Made by a program: the position numbers and the translations under genes. From the NCBI GenBank assembly GCA_900550335.1, contig URRU01000018.1, positions 1-17,671 on the forward strand: a stretch of DNA of 17,671 nt, read 5' to 3'. Positions 5,899-17,328 of the stretch are shown one piece after another. Every line of letters begins with the position of its first letter. Positions within the stretch are counted from its first letter, which is position 1. The stretch is from an uncultured Clostridium sp. (GTDB lineage: Bacteria; Bacillota; Clostridia; Peptostreptococcales; Peptostreptococcaceae). A model generated the notes under the pieces. That model made no database searches. It worked only from the letters and a program-made list of their open reading frames with translations, and had not been told where the DNA came from.

Positions 5899-7560
5899 TT
5901 ATTTTGCAAGAAAATCCAATAACGCATACCATATTTTTAACGCCGAAATTATATCTAGTTTCTCTTCTGGAGTGTGTATATCTATCATGTTTGGCCCGAT
6001 TGATATTGCATCCAATCCCTCTACGCCATCCACAAAGAATCCAACCTCTAACCCAGAATGTACTGCCAATTCCTTAGATTTTCTTCCGTATATTTTTTCT
6101 ACGCTTTCATTAAATGCTTTTCTTAATTCAGACTCTTGTCTAAATGCCCAACCTGGATAAGAGTATTTTATTTCCATTTCTGTGTTTGTATCATTTGAAA
6201 GTTTTTCCATATCAGATTTTATTTCGCTTATTCTTAAATCTGAACAACTTCTGCATTCATTTAATATTATTATTTCGTCATCTAAAGTAGTTATAGTTCC
6301 TAGGTTGTCAGATGATTCAACCAAGTCCTCTATATCCTCGCTCATTGTCAATACTCCATTTTTAAACATCTTAATCCAAGAAATTAGTCTATCTTTTGCA
6401 GATTTTTCTACTACTCTTAAATCCTCTTGACCTACTTTTTTAGATTCTACATTTTCTAAATCTATATTTTTTAATTCCAATCTTTCTAGTTCTACTTTCT
6501 CTGAATCCAATTTTTCTAACTCTATTTTATCTAACTTTAATTTTTCTACTTCTATTTTTATTCTATACTCAGAGTTTGCGTATTCTTTTATTATAGTTCC
6601 TTTTGATTTTTCAACACTTGCCTCTACATTTTCTAAATCTTTTCCTTCTACAAGTATCACTGTTTCAGATTTAGAAGGTATTACATTTGGAGCTTCTCCA
6701 GATTCTATAGATACAATCTCAAATTCTATATTATCAATCATAATATTTTCCAATATCTCTGCTGCTAATTTTATCGCATTAGCTCTTCCTCTGTGTATAT
6801 CAGATCCAGAATGTCCACCTTTTAACCCAGATATTTTTAATTTACAAGCTACTGGATTTTCTAATTTCGACTCTACTCTTTCGAATTTTATTCTATTTTC
6901 AAATGCCATTCCCCCAGCACAACTAGCAATTATTACATCTTCCTCCTCAGAGTCTATGTTTATAAGAGTTTTAGATTTTAGCTTACTCATATCTAAATTT
7001 TCCGCCCCTATAAAACTCCCCTCTTCATCTGATGTAAATACGCATTCTAATGTTGGATGTTTTATTTTTTTATTATCCATTATGCTCATCATATATGCGA
7101 CTGCTATTCCATCATCGCCGCCAAGAGTTGTCCCCTTTGCTCTGAGCATTCCATTTTCTGTGTATAATTCAAGTGAATCTGTATCAAAGTTATGCACATT
7201 TCCACTTTCTTTTACACAGACCATGTCAGTATGTCCCTGTATCATCACAGAATCCCTATCTTCCATTCCCTCAGATGCAGGCACATACACAATCACATTA
7301 TGAAACTCATCTTGATAAGTTTCATATCCTCTATCTTCAGCAAATTTTTTTATAAAATCGCTTACTGCCTTTTCTTTTCCAGAATTTCTAGGTATATCCG
7401 AAATCATTTTGAAGCATTCATATGTCTTATACTCCATGTTTTCAGATTTTAGGTATTCTATTAAAGAGTCCACTGTTGATATTTTTTCGATATTATTTTT
7501 AAACTCATCTGAGTTCAATTTGTTTTTTAAGCTATCTATATTTAATTTTGTATTAGACAT
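5899..7560 (-). CDS. pepD: PepD-type aminoacyl-histidine dipeptidase (M20C), with an inserted pentad-repeat region
   Basis: A cytoplasmic dizinc dipeptidase that hydrolyses Xaa-His (carnosine-like) and other dipeptides. The metal ligands and catalytic residues are recognisable: His110 and Asp112 in MIQGHTDMV, Asp149 in TLGGDDGIA, Glu179/Glu180 in SDEEGS, Asp203 in NIDSEEE and His529 in MIDIHTPEE. Their spacings up to Asp203 equal those of Vibrio PepD (39, 31 and 23 residues). From there to the last histidine it is about 38 residues longer. The extra length maps to residues 337-376, a run of five-residue repeats such as ELEKL, ELERL, DLENV in the domain that normally mediates dimer contacts. 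The N-terminus is also about 30 residues longer than Vibrio PepD. ATG 7560 follows GAGGTGTCAAT. It lies 42 bp after the HD gene. Confidence 0.95.
   Translation of the reverse strand: MSNTKLNIDSLKNKLNSDEFKNNIEKISTVDSLIEYLKSENMEYKTYECFKMISDIPRNSGKEKAVSDFIKKFAEDRGYETYQDEFHNVIVYVPASEGMEDRDSVMIQGHTDMVCVKESGNVHNFDTDSLELYTENGMLRAKGTTLGGDDGIAVAYMMSIMDNKKIKHPTLECVFTSDEEGSFIGAENLDMSKLKSKTLINIDSEEEDVIIASCAGGMAFENRIKFERVESKLENPVACKLKISGLKGGHSGSDIHRGRANAIKLAAEILENIMIDNIEFEIVSIESGEAPNVIPSKSETVILVEGKDLENVEASVEKSKGTIIKEYANSEYRIKIEVEKLKLDKIELEKLDSEKVELERLELKNIDLENVESKKVGQEDLRVVEKSAKDRLISWIKMFKNGVLTMSEDIEDLVESSDNLGTITTLDDEIIILNECRSCSDLRISEIKSDMEKLSNDTNTEMEIKYSYPGWAFRQESELRKAFNESVEKIYGRKSKELAVHSGLEVGFFVDGVEGLDAISIGPNMIDIHTPEEKLDIISALKIWYALLDFLAK
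6438..6557 (-). repeat. 15-bp-period degenerate tandem repeat inside pepD (about 8 units)
   Basis: Eight in-frame 15-bp units lie head to tail. Plus-strand examples are TTTCTAAATCTATAT (6453-6467), TTTCTAGTTCTACTT (6483-6497), TTTCTAACTCTATTT (6513-6527) and TTTCTACTTCTATTT (6543-6557). They encode five-residue repeats of the form [E/D]LE[K/R/N][L/I/V]. Units have diverged, so the repeat is not very recent. Confidence 0.8.
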
Positions 7561-7574
7561 ATTGACACCTCGAT

Positions 7575-7612
7575 TTCTATATTTTAATTTCCATTCTATA
7601 TTTTAATTTCCA
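7575..7612. repeat. Perfect 19-bp tandem duplication at the HD/pepD junction
   Basis: TTCTATATTTTAATTTCCA occurs at 7575-7593 and again immediately at 7594-7612 without mismatch. The second copy covers the last codons and stop of the HD gene (7603-7605); the first lies in the pepD leader just before its Shine-Dalgarno. Perfect identity suggests a recent slippage or duplication event. Confidence 0.95.
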
Positions 7613-8289
7613 TCATCTACTCCCTGGAAAAATTTAATTATATTTCCCAGGTAATACTCTTCATTTCCACAATCTTTATTTGAATAATTTTTATTTGAAT
7701 AATTTTTATTTAAATAATTTTCATTTGAATATTCTTCATTTGAATATTTTTTCCCTGAATAATATTCATTATGATGATTCCTTACAACCTCTAAGAAAAC
7801 GTTATTTGCATTTATTTCTTTCAATATTTCGTAGCTATATTCTGAATGATTGTAATAGCATTGAATTTTTTTAAGATTAATATTTCTAAGTTTTCCATTA
7901 GTAAGTTTATTTAGTATAACTATTATCGATTTGTCTATTATATTTATTTTCTGTCTACTTTTTCCTACATCATGCAAAAGCCCTACTTTTACAAGCAGCT
8001 CTTCATTTTTTATAAGATTTTCTTTTGCAGAAAATATTATTTCCTTATCCAATATTTCCCCATTTGTAAGTGTGTAGCCACCTTCAAAATTATTTCCTTT
8101 TTTTAATTCATCTATTATATTTTCTATCTCTTTAGCCACCCTGACACTGTGCTTTTGCTCAGATTTTGAGATAGCATTAAAAATTTCATACTCTTTCTTA
8201 TTTAGTTTTGATTCTACATACTTATAATCATCTTCATTTATTCTATCAGTCAAATTCATTATGAATTGTCTTACTCTTTTAGTAAGCAT
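7603..8289 (-). CDS. HD-domain metal-dependent phosphohydrolase with a C-terminal Tyr/Asn repeat
   Basis: A 228-residue soluble protein of the HD superfamily. Candidate metal ligands are His47 (SEQKHSVRVAKE), His106-Asp107 in GLLHDVGK, His148 (YYNHSEYSYEIL), His172/His173 (VVRNHHNEYY) and an Asp near the C-terminus (GVDDGN). These follow the usual H...HD...H...HH...D order, so the active site looks intact. Such proteins hydrolyse phosphate esters or nucleotides; the substrate cannot be deduced. Between the HH motif and the final Asp lie six five-residue repeats (KKYSN, EEYSN, ENYLN, KNYSN, KNYSN, KDCGN; residues 180-209), absent from a minimal HD domain. The ATG follows GAAGGAAAATTT. It is first in the run HD-pepD-methyltransferase-yaaA-racemase, about 108 nt downstream of the predicted transcription start. 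Confidence 0.85.
   Translation of the reverse strand: MLTKRVRQFIMNLTDRINEDDYKYVESKLNKKEYEIFNAISKSEQKHSVRVAKEIENIIDELKKGNNFEGGYTLTNGEILDKEIIFSAKENLIKNEELLVKVGLLHDVGKSRQKINIIDKSIIVILNKLTNGKLRNINLKKIQCYYNHSEYSYEILKEINANNVFLEVVRNHHNEYYSGKKYSNEEYSNENYLNKNYSNKNYSNKDCGNEEYYLGNIIKFFQGVDDGN
7663..7764 (-). repeat. 15-bp-period tandem repeat in the HD-domain gene (about 6 units)
   Basis: Units on the plus strand include TTTATTTGAATAATT twice in a row (7675-7689 and 7690-7704, identical), TTTATTTAAATAATT (7705-7719), TTCATTTGAATATTC (7720-7734) and TTCATTTGAATATTT (7735-7749). The period is a multiple of three, so length changes would keep frame and add or remove x-x-Y-S-N units. Confidence 0.9.
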
Positions 8290-8403
8290 AAATTTTCCTT
8301 CTTTCTTATATTGAACTTCTTTTTAATTCTATTCTATTTTTTACTTTTGTTCTCTATAAACTTTAACTTTTTCCTCTTTTTCATTATATTTCACTTCTTT
8401 TTA

Positions 8404-8412
8404 ATTATACCA
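8404..8412 (-). promoter_or_regulatory. Extended -10 promoter for the HD-pepD gene run
   Basis: On the minus strand the motif is TGGTATAAT: a perfect TATAAT (8404-8409) with the TG dinucleotide (8411-8412) of an extended -10. No good -35 is seen 17 bp upstream, which extended -10 promoters can tolerate. Transcription would start near 8397, leaving a leader of about 108 nt before the HD gene. It is the only convincing promoter between the V-ATPase terminator and the HD gene. Confidence 0.55.
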
Positions 8413-8500
8413 TATAGACTTTTTATCTTCATTACAATAAGCATACAAATATAAATCTCATTCTCATTTTTCAACTTCATTTCATACTTAAAAGAACAAA

Positions 8501-8555
8501 TAATAGAATTAAAAAGGCTGTTGCAAAAATTGCAACAGCCTTTTTAATTCTATTA
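8501..8555 (-). terminator. Rho-independent terminator of the V-ATPase operon
   Basis: A perfect 26-bp inverted repeat (8501-8526 with 8530-8555) has a 3-nt loop; the GC-rich part is GGCTGTTGC/GCAACAGCC. On the minus strand it begins at the ntpD stop codon (TAA followed directly by in-frame TAG) and has the CCTTTTTAATT tail of an intrinsic terminator. The A-tract on the other arm makes it potentially bidirectional. Confidence 0.95.
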
Positions 8556-9257
8556 TTGTTCATGATGCTTTTCTTTATACTCATTAAACATAGCTTCGTC
8601 TTGAGCTCTTTTTTCTTCAATGGCTTCGTTAAGCATCATATCTTTAACTTTCATAAGTCTTGTCTGATTTCCTCTTTCATTTTCGTCAAGTTTCATTGTT
8701 ATGTATTTGATAGTTTCCTGAAGCTGAGGTATCATTACATATTCAAGTGCATTAACACGACGTCTTGTTTTTTCGATTTCATCAGCAAGTAGATTTGCTT
8801 CTTTTTCCATAGCTGCTAGTTTTAACATTATTGGGAATACCCTAGATAATTCACTTATCGCAGCATCTAGTTCTCCTGAAGTTGTTGCAAATCCATATGA
8901 GTATATGTCTGTAACATCATTTGTAGTTGTTTCAAAGTCAAATACTGGTACATCAACACTCATTACGTTCTTTTTATCAACGTTTACTATTACACCCTGT
9001 TTTGGATACATAAGTGCTTCTTCAACAGCCTGTGATGACATTACAGCATTTGCTATACTGAAATTCTGATAAACACCGCTTATCATTATTTCAACTTCTT
9101 CACGTAAAACCTTATTTTCTCTTGCTAAATCTAAGAAGGTTTTCATTAGCTCATCACGTTTGTCTTTTAGAAGTTTATGTCCTCTACTGGCAACACTCAG
9201 ACGCTTTTTTAAAGAAGCAAGTACCATTCTGGTAGGATTTACATTTAGTCTTGCCAT
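8553..9257 (-). CDS. ntpD: V-type ATP synthase/ATPase subunit D (central stalk)
   Basis: A 234-residue protein starting MARLNVNPTRMVLASLKKRL, the conserved N-terminus of V/A-type subunit D. It should form the two-helix coiled-coil rotor shaft inside the A3B3 head, coupled to subunit F and to the membrane ring through subunit C. Long helices at both ends (about 1-65 and 160-225) and a short variable middle fit this. RRVNALEYVMIPQLQETIKY is the conserved C-terminal helix motif. The C-terminal tail is charged and His-rich (YKEKHHEQ). ATG 9257 follows GGGGGAGTAGGCT, 18 bp after ntpB. It is the last gene of the operon, and its stop lies in the terminator arm. Confidence 0.96.
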   Translation of the reverse strand: MARLNVNPTRMVLASLKKRLSVASRGHKLLKDKRDELMKTFLDLARENKVLREEVEIMISGVYQNFSIANAVMSSQAVEEALMYPKQGVIVNVDKKNVMSVDVPVFDFETTTNDVTDIYSYGFATTSGELDAAISELSRVFPIMLKLAAMEKEANLLADEIEKTRRRVNALEYVMIPQLQETIKYITMKLDENERGNQTRLMKVKDMMLNEAIEEKRAQDEAMFNEYKEKHHEQ

Positions 9258-9275
9258 AGCCTACTCCCCCTTCTT

Positions 9276-10670
9276 TTATTTAGCATCTGGATCATATGTT
9301 TCTTCAGGGTAGTATTTTTCTATGTTAGCATCTTTTATACGTTTTAACTCACTCTTAGGAAGTATAGTTAATAATTTCCATCCTATTTCAAGAGTTTCTT
9401 CTATTGATCTATTAGTTTCGTATCCCTGATTTACATATTCCATTTCAAAAGCATCGGCAAATTTTGCATACTTTTTATCTATGTTTGTAAGTGCAGCTTC
9501 ACCAAGTATTGACATAAGCTCTTTAGCTTCTTTACCACGAGCATATGCAGCGAATAACTGGTTCATTGTATCTGCATGGTCTTCTCTAGTTTTTCCTTTA
9601 CCTATACCTTTGTCTTTTAGACGAGATAGTGAAGGAAGTACGTTTATTGGTGGTGTAACACCTTTACGATAAAGTTCACGAGAAAGTATTATCTGTCCTT
9701 CTGTGATGTATCCAGTTAAGTCTGGTATTGGATGAGTTTTATCATCTTCTGGCATTGTTAATATAGGTATCATTGTTATTGAACCTTCACAGCCAAGTTT
9801 TCTACCAGCTCTTTCATACATTGTAGCAAGGTCAGTATATAGGTATCCTGGATAACCTCTTCTACCTGGAACTTCTTTTCTTGCTGCAGATACTTCACGA
9901 AGAGCTTCTGCGTAGTTTGTTATATCTGTTAATATTACTAGTACGTGCATGTGTTTTTCAAATGCAAGATATTCTGCAGCTGTTAACGCCATACGTGGAG
10001 TAGATATACGTTCAACAGCAGGGTCATTTGCTAAGTTCATGAATAGTACTGTTCTATCTATCGCACCTGTTCTTTTGAAGTCAGATACGAAGTAATCTGC
10101 TTCTTCGTATGTTATACCCATTGCAGCGAATACAACCGCGAAGTTAGATTCACTGTTAAGAACCTGAGCCTGTCTAGCTATCTGAGATGCTAGTTCTGCA
10201 TGAGGAAGACCTGATCCTGAGAATATAGGAAGTTTCTGTCCTCTAACTAATGTGTTTAGTCCATCTATTGCAGATACACCAGTCTGTATGAATTCAGACG
10301 GATAGTCACGAGCTGCAGGGTTCATAGGTAACCCATTTATATCTAATTTCATTTCTGGTATTATTTCTGGGCCACCATCTTTTGGTCTACCCATACCATC
10401 GAATACTCTACCTAACATTTCTTCTGATACGGCAAGTTCCATACCATGTCCAAGGAATCTTACCTTACTTTCAGCTAGGTTTATACCTGCTGAGTTTTCG
10501 AATAACTGAACAAGAGCATTATTTCCATTAACTTCTAGTACTTTACATCTTCTTTTTTCACCAGAAGGAAGTTCTATTTCTCCAAGTTCATCGTATGTTA
10601 CTCCTTCTACGTCTTTAACAAGCATAAGTGGTCCGGCCACTTCTGCAATAGTCTTATACTCTTTTATCAA
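9276..10670 (-). CDS. ntpB: V-type ATP synthase/ATPase subunit B (regulatory, non-catalytic)
   Basis: A 464-residue homologue of the A subunit that lacks a P-loop; the corresponding place reads [20 protein letters not shown]. It alternates with NtpA in the A3B3 hexamer and supplies Arg350 ([11 protein letters not shown]), the residue equivalent to the arginine finger of E. hirae NtpB, to the catalytic site. [20 protein letters not shown] and [22 protein letters not shown] are family signatures. The start is TTG at 10668-10670, directly next to the ntpA stop. Its Shine-Dalgarno AAGGAGGTGG lies in the last codons of ntpA, so translation is probably coupled and subunit ratios linked. Confidence 0.97.
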   Translation of the reverse strand: MIKEYKTIAEVAGPLMLVKDVEGVTYDELGEIELPSGEKRRCKVLEVNGNNALVQLFENSAGINLAESKVRFLGHGMELAVSEEMLGRVFDGMGRPKDGGPEIIPEMKLDINGLPMNPAARDYPSEFIQTGVSAIDGLNTLVRGQKLPIFSGSGLPHAELASQIARQAQVLNSESNFAVVFAAMGITYEEADYFVSDFKRTGAIDRTVLFMNLANDPAVERISTPRMALTAAEYLAFEKHMHVLVILTDITNYAEALREVSAARKEVPGRRGYPGYLYTDLATMYERAGRKLGCEGSITMIPILTMPEDDKTHPIPDLTGYITEGQIILSRELYRKGVTPPINVLPSLSRLKDKGIGKGKTREDHADTMNQLFAAYARGKEAKELMSILGEAALTNIDKKYAKFADAFEMEYVNQGYETNRSIEETLEIGWKLLTILPKSELKRIKDANIEKYYPEETYDPDAK

Positions 10671-12440
10671 TTACTCCACCTCCTTAGCTGTTAAGTCTGC
10701 TAAGCAACTTACCATTTCTTCATCTATTGCTGCGTAAACTTCATTTACGTCTTTTTCTTCTACGTATTTAAATCTTCCTATTCTTTCTCTTACTGGAAGT
10801 TCTACTAATTTATCAAAATCAGCTCCGTTTGCTATTGCTTCTGCACTTCTATTGTAGAATAACATTATTAATCTTAATAATAGGAACTGTTTGTTTAGTG
10901 AAGAGTATGTATCTACATCGTGGAATGCATTCTGATGTAAGTAGTCTTCACGTATTGTTCTTGCTATTTCAAGTTTTAATCTATCTGAGTATGAAAGTGC
11001 ATCCACACCAACTAGCTGTACTATTTCCTGAAGTTCTGCTTCTTCCTGAAGTAACTTCATCGCATCTGCTCTATTTGTTGACCAGTATTTATTAACGTTT
11101 TTATCAAACCATTTGTTTAATCTGTCTACATATAGAGAATAACTTGATAACCAGTTTATAGCTGGGAAGTGACGTTTGTAAGCAAGGTCACTATCTAGTC
11201 CCCAGAATACTTTTACTATACGAAGAGTAGCCTGAGAAACTGGTTCAGAAGTATCCCCACCTGGAGGTGAAACGGCACCTATTGCAGATAGTGCACCTTC
11301 TCTTCCTTCTGTTCCTAAACTTATTACTCTACCTGCTCTTTCATAGAACTGAGCTAGACGAGATCCTAAGTATGCTGGGTAACCTTCTTCACCTGGCATT
11401 TCTTCAAGACGTCCTGACATTTCACGAAGAGCTTCGGCCCATCTTGATGTAGAGTCTGCCATAAGTGCTACTGAGTATCCCATATCTCTGAAGTATTCTG
11501 CTATTGTTATACCTGTGTATATAGATGCTTCACGGGCTGCAACCGGCATATCTGAAGTATTAGCTATAAGTATAGTTCTCTTCATTAGTGATTCACCAGT
11601 TTTAGGGTCCTGAAGTTCTGGGAACTCACGAAGAACGTCTGTCATTTCGTTTCCACGTTCACCACAACCTATATAAACAACTATTTCTGCGTCTGCCCAT
11701 TTAGCAAGCTGATGCTGAACAACTGTTTTACCACTTCCGAAAGGTCCCGGTACAGCTGCAACCCCACCTTTTGCTATAGGGAACATTGTATCTATAACTC
11801 TCTGTCCAGTTACTAGAGGCATATCTGGAACTAGTTTTTCTTTGTATGGTCTAGCAACTCTGACTGGCCATTTCTGCATCATAGTTAATTCTTTTTCTGA
11901 TCCATCTTCAAGAGTAAGAACACAAACTGTTTCTTCTACAGTGAATTCACCAGATTTTATTTCTTTAACAGTACCTTTTACTCCTACAGGAACCATTATT
12001 CTATGTTCTACAACAACAGTTTCCTGAACTGTACCTATTATATCTCCAGTCTGTACAGCATCTCCAACAGCTACTTTAGGAACAAATTCCCATTTTTTAT
12101 CTCTGTCTATTGCTGAAACATCTATACCTCTTGATATATTAGATCCTGCAACTTCCACCATTTTTTCTAGTGGACGCTGGATACCGTCGTACATATTTTC
12201 TATAAGCCCTGGTCCAAGTTCAACGCTTAGAGGCGCATGTGTTGATACAACTTTTGTTCCTGGTCCAAGACCTGCTGTTTCTTCATATACCTGAATAGAT
12301 GCTTTATCTCCACGCATCTCGATTATTTCACCTATAAGTCCCTCATCTGAGACACGAACCACGTCAAACATGTTGGCTTCCTGCATACCTTCAGCAACAA
12401 CAAGTGGTCCAGATACTTTAACTACTTTTCCTTGGCTCAT
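10671..12440 (-). CDS. ntpA: V-type ATP synthase/ATPase catalytic subunit A
   Basis: The 589-residue catalytic subunit of the V1 head, located on the cytoplasmic side of the membrane. It has a complete Walker A loop GPFGSGKT (residues 232-239), a [11 protein letters not shown] segment with the catalytic glutamate, and the Walker B/Ser-rich stretch [20 protein letters not shown]. The non-homologous insertion typical of V/A-type A subunits (about residues 115-190, [11 protein letters not shown] onward) separates it from F-type beta subunits. ATG 12440 follows CGGTGATAAA. A 47-bp AT-rich gap separates it from subunit F upstream. It lies directly before ntpB. Confidence 0.98.
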   Translation of the reverse strand: MSQGKVVKVSGPLVVAEGMQEANMFDVVRVSDEGLIGEIIEMRGDKASIQVYEETAGLGPGTKVVSTHAPLSVELGPGLIENMYDGIQRPLEKMVEVAGSNISRGIDVSAIDRDKKWEFVPKVAVGDAVQTGDIIGTVQETVVVEHRIMVPVGVKGTVKEIKSGEFTVEETVCVLTLEDGSEKELTMMQKWPVRVARPYKEKLVPDMPLVTGQRVIDTMFPIAKGGVAAVPGPFGSGKTVVQHQLAKWADAEIVVYIGCGERGNEMTDVLREFPELQDPKTGESLMKRTILIANTSDMPVAAREASIYTGITIAEYFRDMGYSVALMADSTSRWAEALREMSGRLEEMPGEEGYPAYLGSRLAQFYERAGRVISLGTEGREGALSAIGAVSPPGGDTSEPVSQATLRIVKVFWGLDSDLAYKRHFPAINWLSSYSLYVDRLNKWFDKNVNKYWSTNRADAMKLLQEEAELQEIVQLVGVDALSYSDRLKLEIARTIREDYLHQNAFHDVDTYSSLNKQFLLLRLIMLFYNRSAEAIANGADFDKLVELPVRERIGRFKYVEEKDVNEVYAAIDEEMVSCLADLTAKEVE

Positions 12441-12487
12441 TTTATCACCGTTTCTTTCTATATTAATAAAATTAATAATTTGTTTTC

Positions 12488-12811
12488 TTACTTATCTCCG
12501 AAAAGAATATCAGCTCCAACTGCTTTTTCTACATTCTTTTTAACTCCTGCTATTCCTATTCCTAGGCTTCCGTCAACTCCTGGTATTGGGATAATAGCTG
12601 GTGTTATTAGTGATTTATAGCTGTCTATTTCTTCGATCATATCTTTGCATAGACCTTCTGTTATGTAGATAATAGCGAAATTCTCTTCAGTTACAAGTTC
12701 GTGTAGAATTTTTTTAGCTTCGTCTGAGTTCATACAAGGGTATGTATCTAGTCCAACAGCTTTGAATCCTACTACGCTATCTCTGTCACCTATTACTCCT
12801 ATTCTATACAT
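12488..12811 (-). CDS. ntpG: V-type ATP synthase/ATPase subunit F (E. hirae NtpG)
   Basis: A 107-residue alpha/beta protein beginning [20 protein letters not shown], the hallmark of V/A-ATPase subunit F. It binds subunit D in the central stalk and can influence ATPase activity. [18 protein letters not shown] is the conserved second half of the domain. In E. hirae nomenclature this protein is NtpG, while many annotations call it subunit F. The start overlaps the end of ntpC by 8 nt, so the two are probably translationally coupled. Confidence 0.94.
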   Translation of the reverse strand: MYRIGVIGDRDSVVGFKAVGLDTYPCMNSDEAKKILHELVTEENFAIIYITEGLCKDMIEEIDSYKSLITPAIIPIPGVDGSLGIGIAGVKKNVEKAVGADILFGDK

Positions 12812-13811
12812 AACTTACTCTCAGCCTTTCTCTTATTCTATCTGATGGAAGTCCAGCTAATTTACCAGCCATTATTATTCTAGCTGCTTTTATTTCATTT
12901 TCTTTAGCTAGTATATAGCCAACTATTGCTTCTATTCCAAAAGATTTATATCTTGAATCTTTTACATATTCCATCAAACGATTATCACATAATTTTTCAA
13001 GCATTGTGAAACTGCCATTTTCTTTAAGCATTGGAATACTTTCAGCAAGAACATCTGATAATCCGTAAGAAACTAATTTCTCAGCGAATGATTCAAGCTG
13101 TTCATCGTATCCACCTATAAAGAATTTTTCTGTTATATTTCCACCTTCTATAAACACTTTTGAGAAGAAGTCCCAAGACTTATTCATTCTTCTCATTCTG
13201 ACAAATATTCTTAAATTAATAGTATCTATTAGAAGTTTTACATATCCTTTTAAATATGCATTTTCTGATTTATCCGCAAGTCTTATCATATCTTTATAGC
13301 ATGCTTTATCTAGGATTATATCTACCTGCTGAGGATCTTTAGTTCTTCCGAATACGTCTAGAACCTCTTCTATAGCATCCTTCATCTCTGTAGACATTCC
13401 AACAAAATCTCTTTCTCTTACCATATTTACAAGATCTTTAGTATCTATACTTCCACTTCCCATAAAGAATGGTTCCGGGTCTGTTCCTAAAAATTCTGCT
13501 TTTAATATAACTTTTATATTATGGTAATCTGACTGATATAAAAATATGTTAAAGTACTCAGGATCGTGAACTATCGATTTAACGAATTCGTAAGTTCTTT
13601 TGTGTTCCCGTGTTAAAAGCACTTCAAAATCTTGTGGTTTAACATCCTGAATAGCTCCTCCATACTCCATTTCTGTAAGTACCTTTAATGCTTCTTCCGG
13701 ACTTTTACTTTCAACCATTTTTTCGATTTTATCGTGGCTAAGCATATTTTTTTCTCCGCTTCTTACACAGGCAGTGGCAAATACGTAATCTCTATCGTTA
13801 ATCTTTGCCAA
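12804..13811 (-). CDS. ntpC: V-type ATP synthase/ATPase subunit C (rotor-ring connector, d-like)
   Basis: The subunit that sits on the membrane c-ring and connects it to the central D-F stalk. DRDYVFATACVRSGEKNMLS near the start matches the usual D-x-x-Y-x-x-A-R-x-R-x-x-E-x-x-L pattern. The protein is mostly helical with no membrane segments, and 335 residues fits the family. The frame is open from TTG 13820, but that codon almost touches the Shine-Dalgarno AAAGGGG. TTG 13811 lies about 10 nt after it and gives the usual short N-terminus (MAKINDRDYVFA), so it is preferred. It overlaps subunit F by 8 nt and follows ntpE. Confidence 0.94.
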   Translation of the reverse strand: MAKINDRDYVFATACVRSGEKNMLSHDKIEKMVESKSPEEALKVLTEMEYGGAIQDVKPQDFEVLLTREHKRTYEFVKSIVHDPEYFNIFLYQSDYHNIKVILKAEFLGTDPEPFFMGSGSIDTKDLVNMVRERDFVGMSTEMKDAIEEVLDVFGRTKDPQQVDIILDKACYKDMIRLADKSENAYLKGYVKLLIDTINLRIFVRMRRMNKSWDFFSKVFIEGGNITEKFFIGGYDEQLESFAEKLVSYGLSDVLAESIPMLKENGSFTMLEKLCDNRLMEYVKDSRYKSFGIEAIVGYILAKENEIKAARIIMAGKLAGLPSDRIRERLRVSYV

Positions 13812-13850
13812 ATCAATCAATCCCCTTTCTTAAAGTGGATAAGCCTTGTA

Positions 13851-14426
13851 TTATTCGAACAATGCCTTTACCACATCAGGTGTTATTTCTTCTTTTATAT
13901 CTTCAATTATAGATTCTATTGTAGCTGTTATTTCAACTTTCCCTGCTACAACTTTGAATCCTCCACTAGCATTTATTGTTTTATTTGATAAACAAAAATC
14001 ATTTCCTTTTTCATTTGCCAGAACAATTACCTTTTCTCCAACAGCTTCAGCGTCTTTAGCATTGAAAAGAACTTCTCCACATTTAACACCTATGTCAGAT
14101 AAAGTATCTGCTAGAAACTCTATATATTTTTCTGTGTCCATGTTGTGGACTTCATTAACTGCTCTTTCAAAACATTCATTAACTGCATCCTGTTTAGCTT
14201 TTAGAAGCATTTTTCTTGTTTCAAGCTGAGCAAGTGAATTTCTTCTGCTGAATACTTTTTCTGATTCAGCTTTTATTTTGTTCTGGACATTTAAAAGTAT
14301 TTTATCCGCATCGGCCTGTGCCTTAGCTAATATTTCCGCTTCCTGTTTTCTTGCTTCAGCAACAGCATCATCTGCATATCCCTGAGCTTCAGAAAGTATT
14401 TTTTCTGTTATTTTTTCAATACTCAT
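13851..14426 (-). CDS. ntpE: V-type ATP synthase/ATPase subunit E (peripheral stalk)
   Basis: A 191-residue subunit with a long N-terminal coiled coil (about residues 1-85, Ala/Glu/Lys-rich, with AKAQADADKILLNVQNKIKA) and a C-terminal globular domain that binds the top of the A3B3 head. With the H/G subunit it forms the peripheral stalk that holds the stator. The frame can extend to GTG 14435, but AAGGATG ends only 2 nt from that codon. ATG 14426 is better spaced and starts MSIEKITEKILSEAQGYADD, as in relatives. It lies between ntpK and ntpC. Confidence 0.93.
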   Translation of the reverse strand: MSIEKITEKILSEAQGYADDAVAEARKQEAEILAKAQADADKILLNVQNKIKAESEKVFSRRNSLAQLETRKMLLKAKQDAVNECFERAVNEVHNMDTEKYIEFLADTLSDIGVKCGEVLFNAKDAEAVGEKVIVLANEKGNDFCLSNKTINASGGFKVVAGKVEITATIESIIEDIKEEITPDVVKALFE

Positions 14427-14459
14427 TATATCCACATCCTTAAACTGTTACTGTTGTTA

Positions 14460-16906
<2,447 letters not shown>

Positions 16907-16920
<14 letters not shown>

Positions 16921-17236
16921 TAGACTTCACAATCCTTTCTAGAACAACCTTTACTCCAGCTTGAATGTTTTTTTCAGCTTCTGATAAAATCACTCTGCTC
17001 TTTTCTGATGTTTGTTCAATAATATCATCATATACTTTTCCTGCTTCAGCCTCAGCCTTACTTATTGCTAAATTGTATTCAGCATCGGCCTTATCTTCTG
17101 CCTCAAGTATTAACTGTGATGCTCTTTTATTCGCATCAGCTACGATTTGTTTCGCTTCCTGAACTCCATCTTTTTTAATTTTATCGGCCTGTTCTTCTGC
17201 TTCATTGATAACTTTTATTAATTCAATAGATGACAT
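16907..17236 (-). CDS. ntpF: V-type ATP synthase/ATPase peripheral-stalk subunit H/G (E. hirae NtpF)
   Basis: A 109-residue coiled-coil protein (MSSIELIKVINEAEEQADKI), rich in Ala, Glu and Lys with a long unbroken helix, matching the AhaH/NtpF-type peripheral stalk subunit that pairs with subunit E. The frame is open to a TTG at 17269. ATG 17236 is preferred because AGGTGGTGAAGAG lies immediately before it and relatives are about 100-110 residues long. It is the first gene of the operon, as in E. hirae (there called ntpF; other annotations say subunit G or H). Its 3' end overlaps ntpI by 14 nt. Confidence 0.9.
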
Positions 17237-17299
17237 CTCTTCACCACCTGTCTTTTTGAAATTGGCCAAACTTTTTTATAATATTCTTAGATTATATTT

Positions 17300-17328
17300 A
17301 TTATATTTTTATTTTACGATTTTGTCAA
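17300..17328 (-). promoter_or_regulatory. Perfect-consensus sigma-A promoter of the V-ATPase operon
   Basis: On the minus strand TTGACA (17323-17328) and TATAAT (17300-17305) are exactly 17 bp apart, the ideal spacing. The predicted start near 17293 gives a leader of about 57 nt before the ntpF ATG. No other promoter-quality site was noticed between the genes of the operon. A second TATAAT lies 9 bp downstream (17291-17296). Confidence 0.88.

Noticed and set aside
8302..8406. Direct repeat of 27 nt (8302-8328 and 8380-8406, 23 of 27 identical) in the leader of the HD gene
   Set aside because: Both copies are almost pure A/T on one strand with little complexity; similarity of this degree can arise by chance in such DNA. 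One copy overlaps the -10 region, but no function is indicated.
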